Under the pieces are notes generated by a model that saw only the letters and a list, made by a program, of their open reading frames with translations, was not told the origin of the DNA and did no database searches. A stretch of 64,000 bases of DNA, taken from Lysobacter_L cavernae. Lineage in GTDB: Bacteria > Pseudomonadota > Gammaproteobacteria > Xanthomonadales > Xanthomonadaceae. The translations under genes were made by a program, and so were the position numbers. Where the stretch lies: assembly GCF_042648505.1 (NCBI RefSeq), contig NZ_JBHRXK010000004.1, positions 248,001 through 312,000 on the forward strand, given 5' to 3'. The stretch's first letter is position 1. The number at the start of each line of letters is the position of its first letter. Of the stretch, positions 44,332 through 54,162 are shown in pieces.

Positions 44332-46271
44332 GCGGTCGTCCGCATTCCGGTCGCGGCGCCAAGGCGGGCACCCGCAGCGGTCCGCTCGACCGCGTCTTGG
44401 CCTTGCGCGAGCGTTTTGGCGGGTCCACGAACGGTTCGCGCGCGGCCGGCAAGTCGCGCGGCCACGCCTTCAACCTGCGCAATCGCTTGCTGCTGGTTGG
44501 CGGCGCACTCGGATTGTGTTCGCTGGCGCTGGTCGGCCGCGCCTTCGATCTGCAGGTGATCAGCAACGACTTCTACCGCCAGCAGGGCGATGCGCGTGCG
44601 CTGCGTGAGATTCCGATCGCGACCTCGCGCGGCATGATCACCGACCGCAATGGCGAGCCGCTGGCGGTGTCGACCCCGGTCGAGTCGGTCTGGGGCAACC
44701 CGCAGGAACTGCTGAAGAACCCGGCGCGCATCCCGCAGCTGGCCCGCGCCCTGGGCGTGTCGAGCGAGGACCTGACGCGCAAGCTGACGCAGCGCTCGGG
44801 CAAGGAATTCTTGTACCTCAAGCGCCGCATCAACCCGGACCAGGCGCGCAAGATCCTTGCCCTCAAGATCCCCGGCGTGTTCGCGCAGCGCGAGTTCCGT
44901 CGCTTCTACCCGCAGGGTGAGGCGATGGCGCACATCCTGGGTTTCACCAACATCGACGATCGCGGCCAGGAAGGCCTGGAGCTCGCTTTTGACGACTGGC
45001 TGCGCGGCCAGCCCGGCGCCAAACGCGTGATCCGCGACGGCGCCGGCCGCATCATCGAGAGCGTCGACCTGGTCAAGGCGGCCGAGCCCGGCCACGACCT
45101 GACCCTGACCATCGACCGCCGCATCCAGTACCTGACCTTCCGCGAGCTGCGCGCGACGCTGCAACGCACCGGCGCAAGCAGCGGCTCGGCGGTGGTGCTC
45201 GATGTCGCCACCGGCGAAGTGCTGGCGATGGCCAACCTGCCGGCCTACAACCCCAATGCGGTCGGCCTGGGCAACCCCGACACGCACCGCAACCGCGCGG
45301 TCACCGACGTGATCGAGCCGGGTTCGACGATGAAGCCGCTGACCGTGGCGGCAGCGCTGGCGGCCGGTGTGATCACGCCACGCACCACGATCGACACCAA
45401 CCCGGGCTGGATGCCGAACGGCCGCTATCGCACGTCCGACTTCCGCAATTACGGTGTGCTCGATACCACCGGCGTGATCACCCACAGCTCCAACGTCGGT
45501 GCCGCCAAGATCGTCGCCAAGCTGCCGAGCCAGGGCTATTACGACTTTCTGCACCAGTTCGGTTACGGCCAGAGCACGCGCAGCGGCTTCCCCGGCGAGT
45601 CCTCGGGCGTGCTGATGCCGCCCAGCCGCTGGAGCGGAACCACCAAGCAGGGCATGTCCTACGGCTACGGCCTGTCGGCAACGCCGCTGCAGATCGCGCA
45701 GGCCTACGCCGCGCTCGGCAACGGCGGTCGCCTGATCACGCCGACCTTTGTCAAGGGTGAGCGTCACGAGCCACGCCAGGTGCTCGATCCTGCGATCGCC
45801 GGCGAGGTCATGCGCATGATGCAGACCGTGACCGAGACCGGTGGCACCGCCACGCAGGCGGCGATCCTGGGTTACCACGTCGCCGGCAAGAGCGGCACCG
45901 CGCGCAAGTTCAACAACACCGGCGGCTATTCGCGCCGCTACGTGTCGTTCTTTGCCGGCGTGGTGCCGGTGCAGAACCCGCGCTTCTCGATGGTGGTGGT
46001 GGTGAACGACCCGGACCCGGGCACGGGCTACTACGGCGGCCTGGTCTCCGCGCCGGTGTTCAAGAACGTCATGGAAGGCGCGCTGCGGCTGATGGACGTG
46101 GCGCCCGACGACATCGACACCTGGCTGGCGGCGCAGGCCGCCGCCGAGGCCAAGCGCGCCAAGGCCAACGGCGGCAAGCCGTCCGGCGCGGTGCTGCCGG
46201 CGGCGGCGCACGCGGTGGCGCCAGCGCCGGTGTCGGTCGGCGTGGTGGCGACACCGGGAGTGCCGCAATGA
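44328..46271 (+). CDS. ftsI: FtsI (PBP3), septal peptidoglycan transpeptidase
   Basis: 647 residues. A basic, glycine/serine-rich cytoplasmic N-terminus of ~50 residues is longer than in E. coli. A membrane helix follows at 52-72, then the pedestal domain and the transpeptidase domain. Active-site motifs are S333-T-M-K336, S387-S388-N389 and K521-S-G-T524. It cross-links septal peptidoglycan together with FtsW. The C-terminal tail is Ala/Pro/Val-rich and possibly disordered. Overlaps ftsL and murE by 4 nt. Confidence 0.97.
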   Translation: MSGRPHSGRGAKAGTRSGPLDRVLALRERFGGSTNGSRAAGKSRGHAFNLRNRLLLVGGALGLCSLALVGRAFDLQVISNDFYRQQGDARALREIPIATSRGMITDRNGEPLAVSTPVESVWGNPQELLKNPARIPQLARALGVSSEDLTRKLTQRSGKEFLYLKRRINPDQARKILALKIPGVFAQREFRRFYPQGEAMAHILGFTNIDDRGQEGLELAFDDWLRGQPGAKRVIRDGAGRIIESVDLVKAAEPGHDLTLTIDRRIQYLTFRELRATLQRTGASSGSAVVLDVATGEVLAMANLPAYNPNAVGLGNPDTHRNRAVTDVIEPGSTMKPLTVAAALAAGVITPRTTIDTNPGWMPNGRYRTSDFRNYGVLDTTGVITHSSNVGAAKIVAKLPSQGYYDFLHQFGYGQSTRSGFPGESSGVLMPPSRWSGTTKQGMSYGYGLSATPLQIAQAYAALGNGGRLITPTFVKGERHEPRQVLDPAIAGEVMRMMQTVTETGGTATQAAILGYHVAGKSGTARKFNNTGGYSRRYVSFFAGVVPVQNPRFSMVVVVNDPDPGTGYYGGLVSAPVFKNVMEGALRLMDVAPDDIDTWLAAQAAAEAKRAKANGGKPSGAVLPAAAHAVAPAPVSVGVVATPGVPQ

Positions 46272-47779
46272 GCCGCCTGATGCAGCTCGCCGAGCTGCTG
46301 CCCGACGTGGCCGGCATACCGCCGGAACTCACTATCACCGGCCTCGTGCTCGACAGTCGCGCCGTGCGTCCCGGCAATGCCTTCGTCGCCATCGCCGGCT
46401 TCGGTGCGCACGGGCTGAAGTTCGTCGACCAGGCGCAGGCCGCCGGTGCAGTAGCCATCCTGTTCGAGCCGCCCGCCCCGCAGGACCTGCCGGCACCGAC
46501 AGGCGCCATCGCCGTGCCGGGCCTGCGCGCGCGCCTGGGGGCCATGGGCGACCAGTTCCACGGCCGCGCCACCGCGGCGATGACCGTGGTCGGTGTCACC
46601 GGCACCAACGGCAAGACCTCGACCGTGCAATTGCTGACCCAGGCCTGGCATCTGCGCGGCATCGTCAGTGGCAGCGTCGGCACGCTCGGCGCAGGGCTGT
46701 ACGGGCAGGTCGAGCCGACCGGCTTCACCACGCCGCTGGTGCTGCAGACGCACGAACTGCTCGCGCGGATGCGCGACGACGGCGCGCAGGCCATCGCGAT
46801 GGAAGCCAGTTCGCACGCACTCGACCAGGGCCGGGTGGACGGCGTGCATTTCGATGTAGCGGTGTTCACCAACCTCACCCGCGATCACCTCGACTACCAC
46901 GGCGACATGGCCACCTACGGCGCCGCCAAGGCGCGGCTGTTCGCATGGCCGGGGCTGAAGGCGGCGGTGATCAATGTCGACGACGCGTTCGGTCACCGGC
47001 TGATCGGATCGCTCGGCCACGGCATCCGCGCGTTCGGCCTCAGCTCGCGTGGCGCTGCAGCCGCTAGCCTGCGCGCCGAAAACCTGCGCCTCGACAACGC
47101 CGGCATCGGTTTCGACCTGATCACCGACGACCAGGCACACGCGGTGACATCGCCTTTGCTGGGTCGCTTCAACGTCGACAACCTGCTGGCGGTCGCCGGC
47201 GTGTTGTACGCGCTGGGCGACGCGCCCGGGCAGATCGCGCAGACGTTGTCACAGCTGCAGCCGATCCACGGACGCATGAATCGGCTCGGCGGCGACGGCG
47301 ACATGTCCGGTAAGCGCCGGCCGCTGGTGGTGATCGATTACGCCCACACGCCCGATGCGCTCGAGCAGGCGCTGACCTCGTTGCGCGATCACTTGTCCGT
47401 GCCTGCCTCCACGAAGGTGGGCGCGCGCTTGATCTGCGTGTTCGGCTGCGGCGGCGACCGTGATCGCGGCAAGCGCCCGCAGATGGCGGCGATTGCCGAA
47501 CGCCATGCCGATGTGGTGATCGTTACCGACGACAACCCGCGTTTCGAGGACGGCGATGCCATCGTCGCCGACATCCTGACCGGATTCGCCACGCCGGAAC
47601 GGGTGACCGTGCAGCGCGATCGCGCCGCGGCCATTGCCCGCGCGGTCGGCATGGCTGGTCCCGACGACATCGTGCTGGTGGCCGGCAAGGGCCACGAGCC
47701 CTACCAGGACGTCCGCGGCGTGCAATACCCCTTCGATGACACCGACGTCGCACGCGCGGCGCTGGAGGCGCAACCATGA
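46268..47779 (+). CDS. murE: MurE, UDP-MurNAc-tripeptide ligase (meso-DAP adding)
   Basis: 503 residues, three-domain Mur ligase. The ATP loop is GVTGTNGKTST, the carbamylated-Lys region is YGAAKARLF and the C-terminal domain carries VFGCGGDRDRGKRP. The DNPR motif (VTDDNPRFED) is diagnostic for meso-diaminopimelate as the added amino acid. Third-residue ligase of peptidoglycan precursor synthesis in the cytoplasm. Confidence 0.97.
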   Translation: MSRLMQLAELLPDVAGIPPELTITGLVLDSRAVRPGNAFVAIAGFGAHGLKFVDQAQAAGAVAILFEPPAPQDLPAPTGAIAVPGLRARLGAMGDQFHGRATAAMTVVGVTGTNGKTSTVQLLTQAWHLRGIVSGSVGTLGAGLYGQVEPTGFTTPLVLQTHELLARMRDDGAQAIAMEASSHALDQGRVDGVHFDVAVFTNLTRDHLDYHGDMATYGAAKARLFAWPGLKAAVINVDDAFGHRLIGSLGHGIRAFGLSSRGAAAASLRAENLRLDNAGIGFDLITDDQAHAVTSPLLGRFNVDNLLAVAGVLYALGDAPGQIAQTLSQLQPIHGRMNRLGGDGDMSGKRRPLVVIDYAHTPDALEQALTSLRDHLSVPASTKVGARLICVFGCGGDRDRGKRPQMAAIAERHADVVIVTDDNPRFEDGDAIVADILTGFATPERVTVQRDRAAAIARAVGMAGPDDIVLVAGKGHEPYQDVRGVQYPFDDTDVARAALEAQP

Positions 47780-49194
47780 AACCGCTGCGCGTGGCCGAGA
47801 TCGCACGCATGACCGGCGGCCGCCTGCATGGCGAGGACCGCATGGTGGACGCCATCACCACCGACACCCGGGCGTTGCCGCGCGACGGGGCCGTGCTGTT
47901 CGTGGCTCTCAAGGGCGAACGCTTCGACGGCCACGACCATGTCGCCCAGGCCGCCGCGGCGGGCGTGGCGGCGGCACTGGTCTCGCGCGAGGTCGACGTC
48001 CCGGTGCCGCAGGTCGTGGTCGCCGACACCGAGCGTGCGCTGGCCGATTTTGCCGCGGCCGTGCAGCGCGAGCGCACGGCCCGTGCGGACAGGGCCAAGG
48101 TCATCGCAATCACCGGCAGCAGCGGCAAGACCAGCGTCAAGTCGCTGCTGCTGTCAATTCTGCAGCGTGCCGGCCGCGCCTATGCCACGCCGGGCAACCG
48201 CAACAACGAGATCGGCATGCCACTGGCCGTGCTCGACGCGCCCGAAGACGCGCAGTTTGCGATCTACGAGATGGGCACCGGCAAGCCGGGCGACATCGCC
48301 TACCTCACCGCGATCGCGCGCCCGGATGTGGCCTTGGTCAACAACGTCGCGCCGGCGCACCTGGAACGCATGGGCAGCCTGCTGGCCATCGCCGATACCA
48401 AGGCCGCGGTCTACGACGCGTTGCCGCCGCAGGGCGTGGCGGTGATCAATGCCGACGACGCCTTCGCCCCGTACTTTGGCGAGCGCGCACACGGCCGCCA
48501 ACTGATCCGCTTCGGCCTCGACAGCAGCGCCGAAGTGAGTGCGCGCGACATCCGCGGCGACAGCGACGGCTCGCAGTTCGTGCTCACCACGCCGCAGGGC
48601 GAGGCCGCGGTCTCGCTGGCCATGCCGGGCCGTCACAACGTGCGCAATGCGCTGGCCGCCGCGTCGCTGGCGCTGGGCGCCGGCGTGTCGCTGGACGTGA
48701 TCGTGGCCGGTCTCGACGCCGCGCAGGCTGTCGCCGGGCGCCTGGTCACGCACCGCCTCGACAGCGGCGCGGTGTTGATCGACGACAGTTACAACGCCAA
48801 CCCCGGTTCGCTGGCGGCGGCGATCGACACGCTTGCCGAGTCGATCGGACGCGACGGCACACGCGAGGCCTGGCTGGTGCTCGGCGACATGCGCGAGCTC
48901 GGCGCCGACGCCGAAGCGATGCACGCCGAAGCCGGGCGCCGAGCCCAGGGCGCCGGCATCCGCCGCCTGTATGCGCTCGGTGCGCTCAGCGCGGCCACGG
49001 CGCAGGCGTTCGGCGCGGGCGCCACGCATTACGACAGCCACGCCGCGTTGATCGAGGCACTGCGCCGCGATCTGGGCGACGGCGTGCGCGTGCTGGTGAA
49101 GGGGTCGCGTGGCAGCGCGATGGATCGGATCGTGACCGCGCTGGTGCCGGAAGGATCGGGCACTGCGGAAAAGGGGAACCCCCATGTTGCTTGA
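47776..49194 (+). CDS. murF: MurF, UDP-MurNAc-pentapeptide ligase
   Basis: 472 residues. The ATP loop is AITGSSGKTSVKSLL, followed by TPGNRNNEIGMPLAVLD (MurF-specific) and the C-terminal LIDDSYNANPGSLAAAI. It adds D-Ala-D-Ala, made by the Ddl enzyme encoded downstream, to the UDP-MurNAc-tripeptide. ATG 47776 overlaps the murE stop. Its end overlaps the mraY start by 11 nt. Confidence 0.97.
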   Translation: MKPLRVAEIARMTGGRLHGEDRMVDAITTDTRALPRDGAVLFVALKGERFDGHDHVAQAAAAGVAAALVSREVDVPVPQVVVADTERALADFAAAVQRERTARADRAKVIAITGSSGKTSVKSLLLSILQRAGRAYATPGNRNNEIGMPLAVLDAPEDAQFAIYEMGTGKPGDIAYLTAIARPDVALVNNVAPAHLERMGSLLAIADTKAAVYDALPPQGVAVINADDAFAPYFGERAHGRQLIRFGLDSSAEVSARDIRGDSDGSQFVLTTPQGEAAVSLAMPGRHNVRNALAAASLALGAGVSLDVIVAGLDAAQAVAGRLVTHRLDSGAVLIDDSYNANPGSLAAAIDTLAESIGRDGTREAWLVLGDMRELGADAEAMHAEAGRRAQGAGIRRLYALGALSAATAQAFGAGATHYDSHAALIEALRRDLGDGVRVLVKGSRGSAMDRIVTALVPEGSGTAEKGNPHVA

Positions 49195-50269
49195 ACTCGC
49201 GCGCTGGTTGCAGGGGCTCGAAAACTTCTTCGGGCTGTTTGCCTACCTGACCTTCCGGGGCATCCTCGCGGCGCTGACCGCGCTGGGGCTGTCGCTGTGG
49301 TGGGGGCCGGCGGTGATCCGCCGCCTCGGCCAGCTCAAGGGCGGCCAGCCGATCCGCAAGGACGGCCCGCAGTCGCACTTCTCCAAGGCCGGCACGCCGA
49401 CCATGGGCGGTGCGCTGATCCTGTTCACCGTGATGGCCTCGGTGCTGCTGTGGGGCGACCTGCGCAACAAGTACGTGTGGGTGGTGCTGCTGGTGATGCT
49501 CGCCTTTGGCGCGATCGGCTGGTACGACGACTGGATCAAGATCGTCCGCCGCGACCCGAACGGGCTGAAGTCGCGCTGGAAGTACCTGCTGCAGTCGATC
49601 TTCGGCCTGGGCGCCGGCCTGTACTTGTGGTTCTTCGCCGACGTGCCGACGGCCACGACCTTCTACGTGCCGTTCTTCAAGTCGATCGCGCTGCCGCTGG
49701 CGGGGATTGGTTTTGTCGCCATTGCCTACTTCTGGATCGTCGGCTTCTCCAACGCGGTCAACCTGACCGATGGTCTGGACGGCCTGGCGATCATGCCGAC
49801 CGTGCTGGTCGCCTGCGCGCTGGGCATCTTCGCCTACGCCTCCGGCCACGCCGAATTCTCCAAGTACCTGCAGATCCCGGCGGTGCCGGGCGCGGGTGAG
49901 CTGGTCGTCATCTGCGCGGCGATCGCGGGTGCGGGCCTGGGCTTCCTGTGGTTCAACACCTACCCGGCGATGGTATTCATGGGTGACATCGGCGCGCTGG
50001 CGCTCGGTGCGGTGCTCGGCACCATCGCCGTGATCGTGCGCCAGGAACTGGTGCTGGTGATCATGGGCGGCATCTTCGTCATCGAGACGCTGTCGGTGAT
50101 GATCCAGGTGGCCTCGTTCAAGCTCACCGGCAAGCGCGTGTTCCGGATGGCGCCGATCCACCACCACTTCGAGCTCAAGGGCTGGCCGGAGCCGCGCGTG
50201 ATCGTGCGCTTCTGGATCATTTCGGTGGTCCTCGTCCTCGTCGGCCTGGCGACCTTGAAGATCCGCTGA
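49184..50269 (+). CDS. mraY: MraY, phospho-MurNAc-pentapeptide translocase
   Basis: 361 residues and ten membrane segments. The catalytic and Mg-binding motifs are GWYDDWIK, NLTDGLDGLAI and the histidine motif HHHFELKGW, with the substrate loop SHFSKAGTPTMGG. It makes lipid I at the inner membrane. AAGGGG (49171-49176) is a good ribosome site inside murF. It overlaps ftsW by one base (TGATG). Confidence 0.97.
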   Translation: MLLELARWLQGLENFFGLFAYLTFRGILAALTALGLSLWWGPAVIRRLGQLKGGQPIRKDGPQSHFSKAGTPTMGGALILFTVMASVLLWGDLRNKYVWVVLLVMLAFGAIGWYDDWIKIVRRDPNGLKSRWKYLLQSIFGLGAGLYLWFFADVPTATTFYVPFFKSIALPLAGIGFVAIAYFWIVGFSNAVNLTDGLDGLAIMPTVLVACALGIFAYASGHAEFSKYLQIPAVPGAGELVVICAAIAGAGLGFLWFNTYPAMVFMGDIGALALGAVLGTIAVIVRQELVLVIMGGIFVIETLSVMIQVASFKLTGKRVFRMAPIHHHFELKGWPEPRVIVRFWIISVVLVLVGLATLKIR

Positions 50270-51576
50270 TGACAGACTCCGCGCGCCAGGCAACGCGACT
50301 CGACGCGATCGGCGGCCACTTTGATCCGTGGCTGCTCGGCATCTCGTGCGCGTTGGCGTGCCTGGGCGTGGTGATGGTGGGCTCGGCCTCGATCGGCGTC
50401 GCCGATGGCCATGACGTCGGCCCGTTCTATTTCCTGACCCGCCACGTCGTGTTCCTCGCCGTCGGTGTGGCGATGGCGGCCTGGGTGATGCGCACCGAGC
50501 TCAAGACCGTCGAGCAGCACAACCAGTGGCTGCTGCTGGTCTGCTTCGTGCTGCTGATCGCGGTATTCATCCCGGGGATCGGCAAGAGCGTCAACGGCGC
50601 GCGGCGCTGGCTCAACCTGGGCGTATCCAACTTCCAGGCGGTCGAAGCGGTCAAGCTGCTCTACATCGTCTGGCTGGCCAGCTACCTCAAGCGCTACAGC
50701 GAGGAGGTCACTGCCACCTGGGGCGCGATGCTCAAGCCGATCGGCGTCGCCGTCGGTCTGGTCGGGTTGCTGCTGTTGCAACCCGACTTCGGTTCGTCCT
50801 CGCTGATCCTCGCGGTCACCGCGGGCATGCTGGTGCTCGGCGGCGTCAACATGCCGCGCATGTTCGGCCCGGTCCTGGTGGGCCTGCCGGTGCTGGCGAT
50901 CATCGCGATCGCCGAGCCCTACCGCATGATCCGCCTGACCTCGTTCCTGGATCCGTGGAAGGACCCGTTCAACAGCGGCTACCAGCTGACCAACGCCTTG
51001 ATGGCGGTCGGTCGCGGCGAATGGCTCGGCGTCGGCCTCGGCGCCTCGGTGCAGAAGCTGTCGTACCTGCCGGAAGCGCACACCGACTTCATCCTGGCGG
51101 TGATCGCCGAGGAGTTCGGTTTCCTCGGCGTGTGCACGGTGGTCGCGCTGTACGCCGGGCTGGCCGGGCGTGCGTTCTGGTTGGGGCTGAAGTGCGTGGA
51201 AATGCGCCGCCACTTCGCCGGCTACTGCGCGTTCGGCATCGCCCTGTGGATGAGTTTGCAGAGCTTCGTCTCGATCGGCGTCAACCTCGGCCTGCTGCCG
51301 ACCAAGGGTCTGACCCTGCCGATGGTGTCCTACGGCGGCTCCAGCGTGATCATGACCTGCGCCGCACTCGGCCTGCTGCTGCGCGTGTCCTACGAACTCG
51401 ATCGCGCCCAGCGCCAGGTCGCGCGCGTGCGCAACGAGTCGACGCCGTCGACCGGCGCGGCGCCGACCAGTCCGCCGCTGCCGCCGAGTGCGTCGTCGGG
51501 CCGCGCCAACGACGGCGTGCGTGGCACCAGCCGCCTGCGCCAACGCGCCGAGCCTTCTCTGGGGAGGCTCGCATGA
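50269..51576 (+). CDS. ftsW: FtsW, septal peptidoglycan glycosyltransferase (SEDS)
   Basis: 435 residues and ten membrane segments. SEDS motifs include GARRWLNLGVSNFQAVE, LLQPDFGSSSLI with the catalytic Asp region, GEWLGVGLGASVQKLSYLPEAHTDFI (seen as GEWLGVGLGASVQKL and PEAHTDFI) and PMVSYGGSSVI. The C-terminal ~50 residues are Pro/Ser/Arg-rich and likely cytoplasmic and disordered. Works with FtsI. Its stop is embedded in an ATGA that opens the 11-codon mini-ORF before murG. Confidence 0.96.
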   Translation: MTDSARQATRLDAIGGHFDPWLLGISCALACLGVVMVGSASIGVADGHDVGPFYFLTRHVVFLAVGVAMAAWVMRTELKTVEQHNQWLLLVCFVLLIAVFIPGIGKSVNGARRWLNLGVSNFQAVEAVKLLYIVWLASYLKRYSEEVTATWGAMLKPIGVAVGLVGLLLLQPDFGSSSLILAVTAGMLVLGGVNMPRMFGPVLVGLPVLAIIAIAEPYRMIRLTSFLDPWKDPFNSGYQLTNALMAVGRGEWLGVGLGASVQKLSYLPEAHTDFILAVIAEEFGFLGVCTVVALYAGLAGRAFWLGLKCVEMRRHFAGYCAFGIALWMSLQSFVSIGVNLGLLPTKGLTLPMVSYGGSSVIMTCAALGLLLRVSYELDRAQRQVARVRNESTPSTGAAPTSPPLPPSASSGRANDGVRGTSRLRQRAEPSLGRLA

Positions 51577-51608
51577 GCATGTCGCCTTCTCTCGGGAGGA
51601 CCGCATGA
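51573..51608 (+). CDS. Mini-ORF of 11 codons bridging ftsW and murG
   Basis: ATG 51573 overlaps the ftsW stop. The frame reads MSMSPSLGRTA and stops at TGA 51606-51608, which overlaps the murG ATG (51605) as ATGA. Its two ends look like a duplication: CCTTCTCTGGGGAGGCTCGC before the first ATG and CCTTCTCTCGGGAGGACCGC before the second, each with a strong GGGAGG ribosome site. Translation is plausible because both signals are strong. It may only be a coupling device, not a functional peptide. Confidence 0.45.
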   Translation: MSMSPSLGRTA

Positions 51609-52720
51609 AGGTCGACCTGGCCCAGACCGATTCCGACCTGCATCCGGTGATGATCCTCGCCGGTGGCACCGGCGGGCACATCTTCCCCGGCCTGGCGGTC
51701 GCGCATGCGCTCGGCGCGCGTGGCGTGCCGGTGTTGTGGCTCGGGGCCGAGGGCGGCATGGAGACACGGCTGGTGCCGCAGCACGGCATCGCCATCGACA
51801 CGATCGCGGTGCGTGGCGTGCGCGGCAAAGGCATCGCCGCGCTGCTGGCGGCACCGTTCCAGTTGATCGGCGCGGTGCGCGCCGCGCGGCAGACGCTGCG
51901 CCAGCGCCAGCCGCGCGCGGTGATCAGCTTCGGCGGCTATGCGGCGGGGCCGGGCGGCCTGGCCGCACGGCTGGCTGGCATTCCACTGTTCGTGCACGAG
52001 CAGAACCGCGCGCCGGGCATGACCAACCGCGTGCTCGCGCGCCTGGCGCGGCACGTGCTGACCGGATTTCCGGACACGTTTCCGGGCGCGCGCGAAGAGG
52101 TCGTCGGCAACCCGGTGCGTGCGCAGATCGCCGCCGTGGCGCCGCCGGCCGAACGCTTCGCCGGCCGCAGCGGGCCACTGCGGGTGCTGGTGCTCGGCGG
52201 CAGCCAGGGCGCGCGCGCCTTGAATGCGGCCGTGCCCAAGGCGATCGCCGGCCTGCGTGGTCGCATCGATTGCGAAGTGCGCCACCAGTGCGGCGAGAAG
52301 CTGCGCGAAGACGCCGAGCGTGCCTACGCGCAGGCTGGCGTGACCGCATCGGTCGAGCCGTTCATCGCCGACATGGCCGCCGCCTACGCCTGGGCCGACC
52401 TGGTGGTCTGTCGCGCCGGCGCACTGACCTTGGCCGAGCTGTGCGCGGTCGGCGTCGGCAGCGTGCTGGTGCCGTTCCCGCAGGCGGTCGACGACCACCA
52501 GACCAAGAACGCGCAGTTCCTGGTCGACCGCGGCGCGGCACAGCTGTTGCCGCAGGGCGTCGGCGCCGACGGCCGTGATCTGGCCGAACGCCTGTCGGCC
52601 ACCATCGAAATCCTCGGCGAACGCGCCGGCCTGCTGCAGATGGCGCAGGCCGCGCGTGCGCTCGCCAAGCCCGACGCGGCCGAGCGCGTCGCCACCATCG
52701 TTCTGGAGCAAGTTGAATGA
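51605..52720 (+). CDS. murG: MurG, lipid II synthase
   Basis: 371 residues, GT-B fold. Donor and acceptor loops are MILAGGTGGHIFPGLAVAHAL, FGGYAAGPGGLAAR and VLVLGGSQGARALN, with the UDP-GlcNAc signature CRAGALTLAELCAVG. It transfers GlcNAc to lipid I on the inner face of the membrane. ATG 51605 has GGGAGG 5 nt upstream. The frame is open further upstream inside ftsW but lacks homology. Confidence 0.96.
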   Translation: MKVDLAQTDSDLHPVMILAGGTGGHIFPGLAVAHALGARGVPVLWLGAEGGMETRLVPQHGIAIDTIAVRGVRGKGIAALLAAPFQLIGAVRAARQTLRQRQPRAVISFGGYAAGPGGLAARLAGIPLFVHEQNRAPGMTNRVLARLARHVLTGFPDTFPGAREEVVGNPVRAQIAAVAPPAERFAGRSGPLRVLVLGGSQGARALNAAVPKAIAGLRGRIDCEVRHQCGEKLREDAERAYAQAGVTASVEPFIADMAAAYAWADLVVCRAGALTLAELCAVGVGSVLVPFPQAVDDHQTKNAQFLVDRGAAQLLPQGVGADGRDLAERLSATIEILGERAGLLQMAQAARALAKPDAAERVATIVLEQVE

Positions 52721-54162
52721 GCACGGCCCTGCGTCGCCGCCTGCAGCATACCGGCGACCTCGCCAAAGCGTTCCCGCGCGTGCACTTCGTCGGTATCGGC
52801 GGCGTCGGCATGAGCGGCATTGCCGAAGTGATGTGCACGCTTGGCTACCAGGTGTCGGGGTCGGACAACGCCGACAACGCGGTCACCCGTCGCCTGGCCT
52901 CGCTAGGCGTCACGGTCAACCGCGGCCACGCCGCCGCCAACGTACTCGGCACCGACTGCGTGGTGGTGTCCAGCGCGATCAAGCCCGACAACCCGGAGCT
53001 GATGGAAGCGCGTGCGCAGCGCATCCCGGTGGTGCCGCGCGCGGAGATGCTGGCCGAGCTGATGCGCTTCAAGCGCGGCATCGCGGTCGCCGGCACCCAT
53101 GGAAAAACCACGACGACGTCGCTGACCGCCAGCGTGTTGGCCGAGGGCGGCATCGACCCGACCTTCGTGATCGGCGGCCAATTGCTCGCCGCCGGCGCCA
53201 ACGCGCGCCTGGGCACCGGTGACTGGCTGGTCGGCGAGGCTGACGAGAGCGATGGCAGCTTCCTGCGCCTGAACCCGCAGATCGCCATCGTCACCAACAT
53301 CGACGCCGACCACCTGGAGAACTACGGCGGCGACTTCGCCAAGGTCCAGGCCGCGTTCGAGGAATTCATGCACCGCCTGCCGTTCTACGGCCTGGCGGTG
53401 CTGTGCATCGACGATGCCGAGGTCGCCGCGCTGGCACAGAAGACGCCGCGCCACGTGATGACCTACGGCCTCGATGCCATCGCCGACGTGCGTGCCGAGG
53501 ACGTGGTGCAGCACGGGCCGAACATGTGCTTCACCCTGTGCCTGCCGGACGCGACGCGCACGCCGGTGACACTGGCACTGCCGGGACGCCACAACGTGCT
53601 CAACGCGCTGGCCGCGGCCGCGGTCGGCTGGCAACTCGGTGTCAGCGCCGAGGCGATCGCGCGCGCGCTGCAGGCCTTCGCCGGCATCGGTCGCCGCTTC
53701 AACCTGTTGGCGCAATTGCAGACGGCCAAGGGCGCGAGCGTGCAATTGGTCGACGACTATGGCCACCACCCCAAGGAGCTCGAGGCGGTGTTCGCCGCGG
53801 CCCGCGGCGGCTGGCCGGACAAGCGCCTGGTGGTCGCGTTCCAGCCGCACCGCTACAGCCGCACGCGCGACCTGTTCGACGAGTTTGCCGCGGTGCTGTC
53901 GAGCGTCGATGCGCTGGTGCTGACCGAGGTCTATCCGGCCGGTGAAGCGCCGATCGCCGGCGCCGACGCCAAATCACTGGCGCGTGCGATCCGTGCGCGC
54001 GGCCGTATCGATCCGGTCGTGGTGGCCTCGGCCGCGGAATTGTCCGCGGTGCTGCCGGACGTGCTCAACGACGGTGACCTGCTGCTGATGATGGGCGCCG
54101 GTGACATCGGCTACGCCGCGCAGCAGATCGCCAGCAACGGTTTCCCGGGAGAGTCCAGGTGA
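52717..54162 (+). CDS. murC: MurC, UDP-MurNAc-L-alanine ligase
   Basis: 481 residues. The N-terminal Rossmann domain is VHFVGIGGVGMSGIAEVM, the ATP loop is AGTHGKTTTTSL and the C-terminal domain includes VDDYGHHPKELEAV and FQPHRYSRTRDLF. First amino acid ligase of peptidoglycan synthesis. ATG 52717 overlaps the murG stop; its own stop overlaps the ddl GTG. Confidence 0.97.
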   Translation: MSTALRRRLQHTGDLAKAFPRVHFVGIGGVGMSGIAEVMCTLGYQVSGSDNADNAVTRRLASLGVTVNRGHAAANVLGTDCVVVSSAIKPDNPELMEARAQRIPVVPRAEMLAELMRFKRGIAVAGTHGKTTTTSLTASVLAEGGIDPTFVIGGQLLAAGANARLGTGDWLVGEADESDGSFLRLNPQIAIVTNIDADHLENYGGDFAKVQAAFEEFMHRLPFYGLAVLCIDDAEVAALAQKTPRHVMTYGLDAIADVRAEDVVQHGPNMCFTLCLPDATRTPVTLALPGRHNVLNALAAAAVGWQLGVSAEAIARALQAFAGIGRRFNLLAQLQTAKGASVQLVDDYGHHPKELEAVFAAARGGWPDKRLVVAFQPHRYSRTRDLFDEFAAVLSSVDALVLTEVYPAGEAPIAGADAKSLARAIRARGRIDPVVVASAAELSAVLPDVLNDGDLLLMMGAGDIGYAAQQIASNGFPGESR

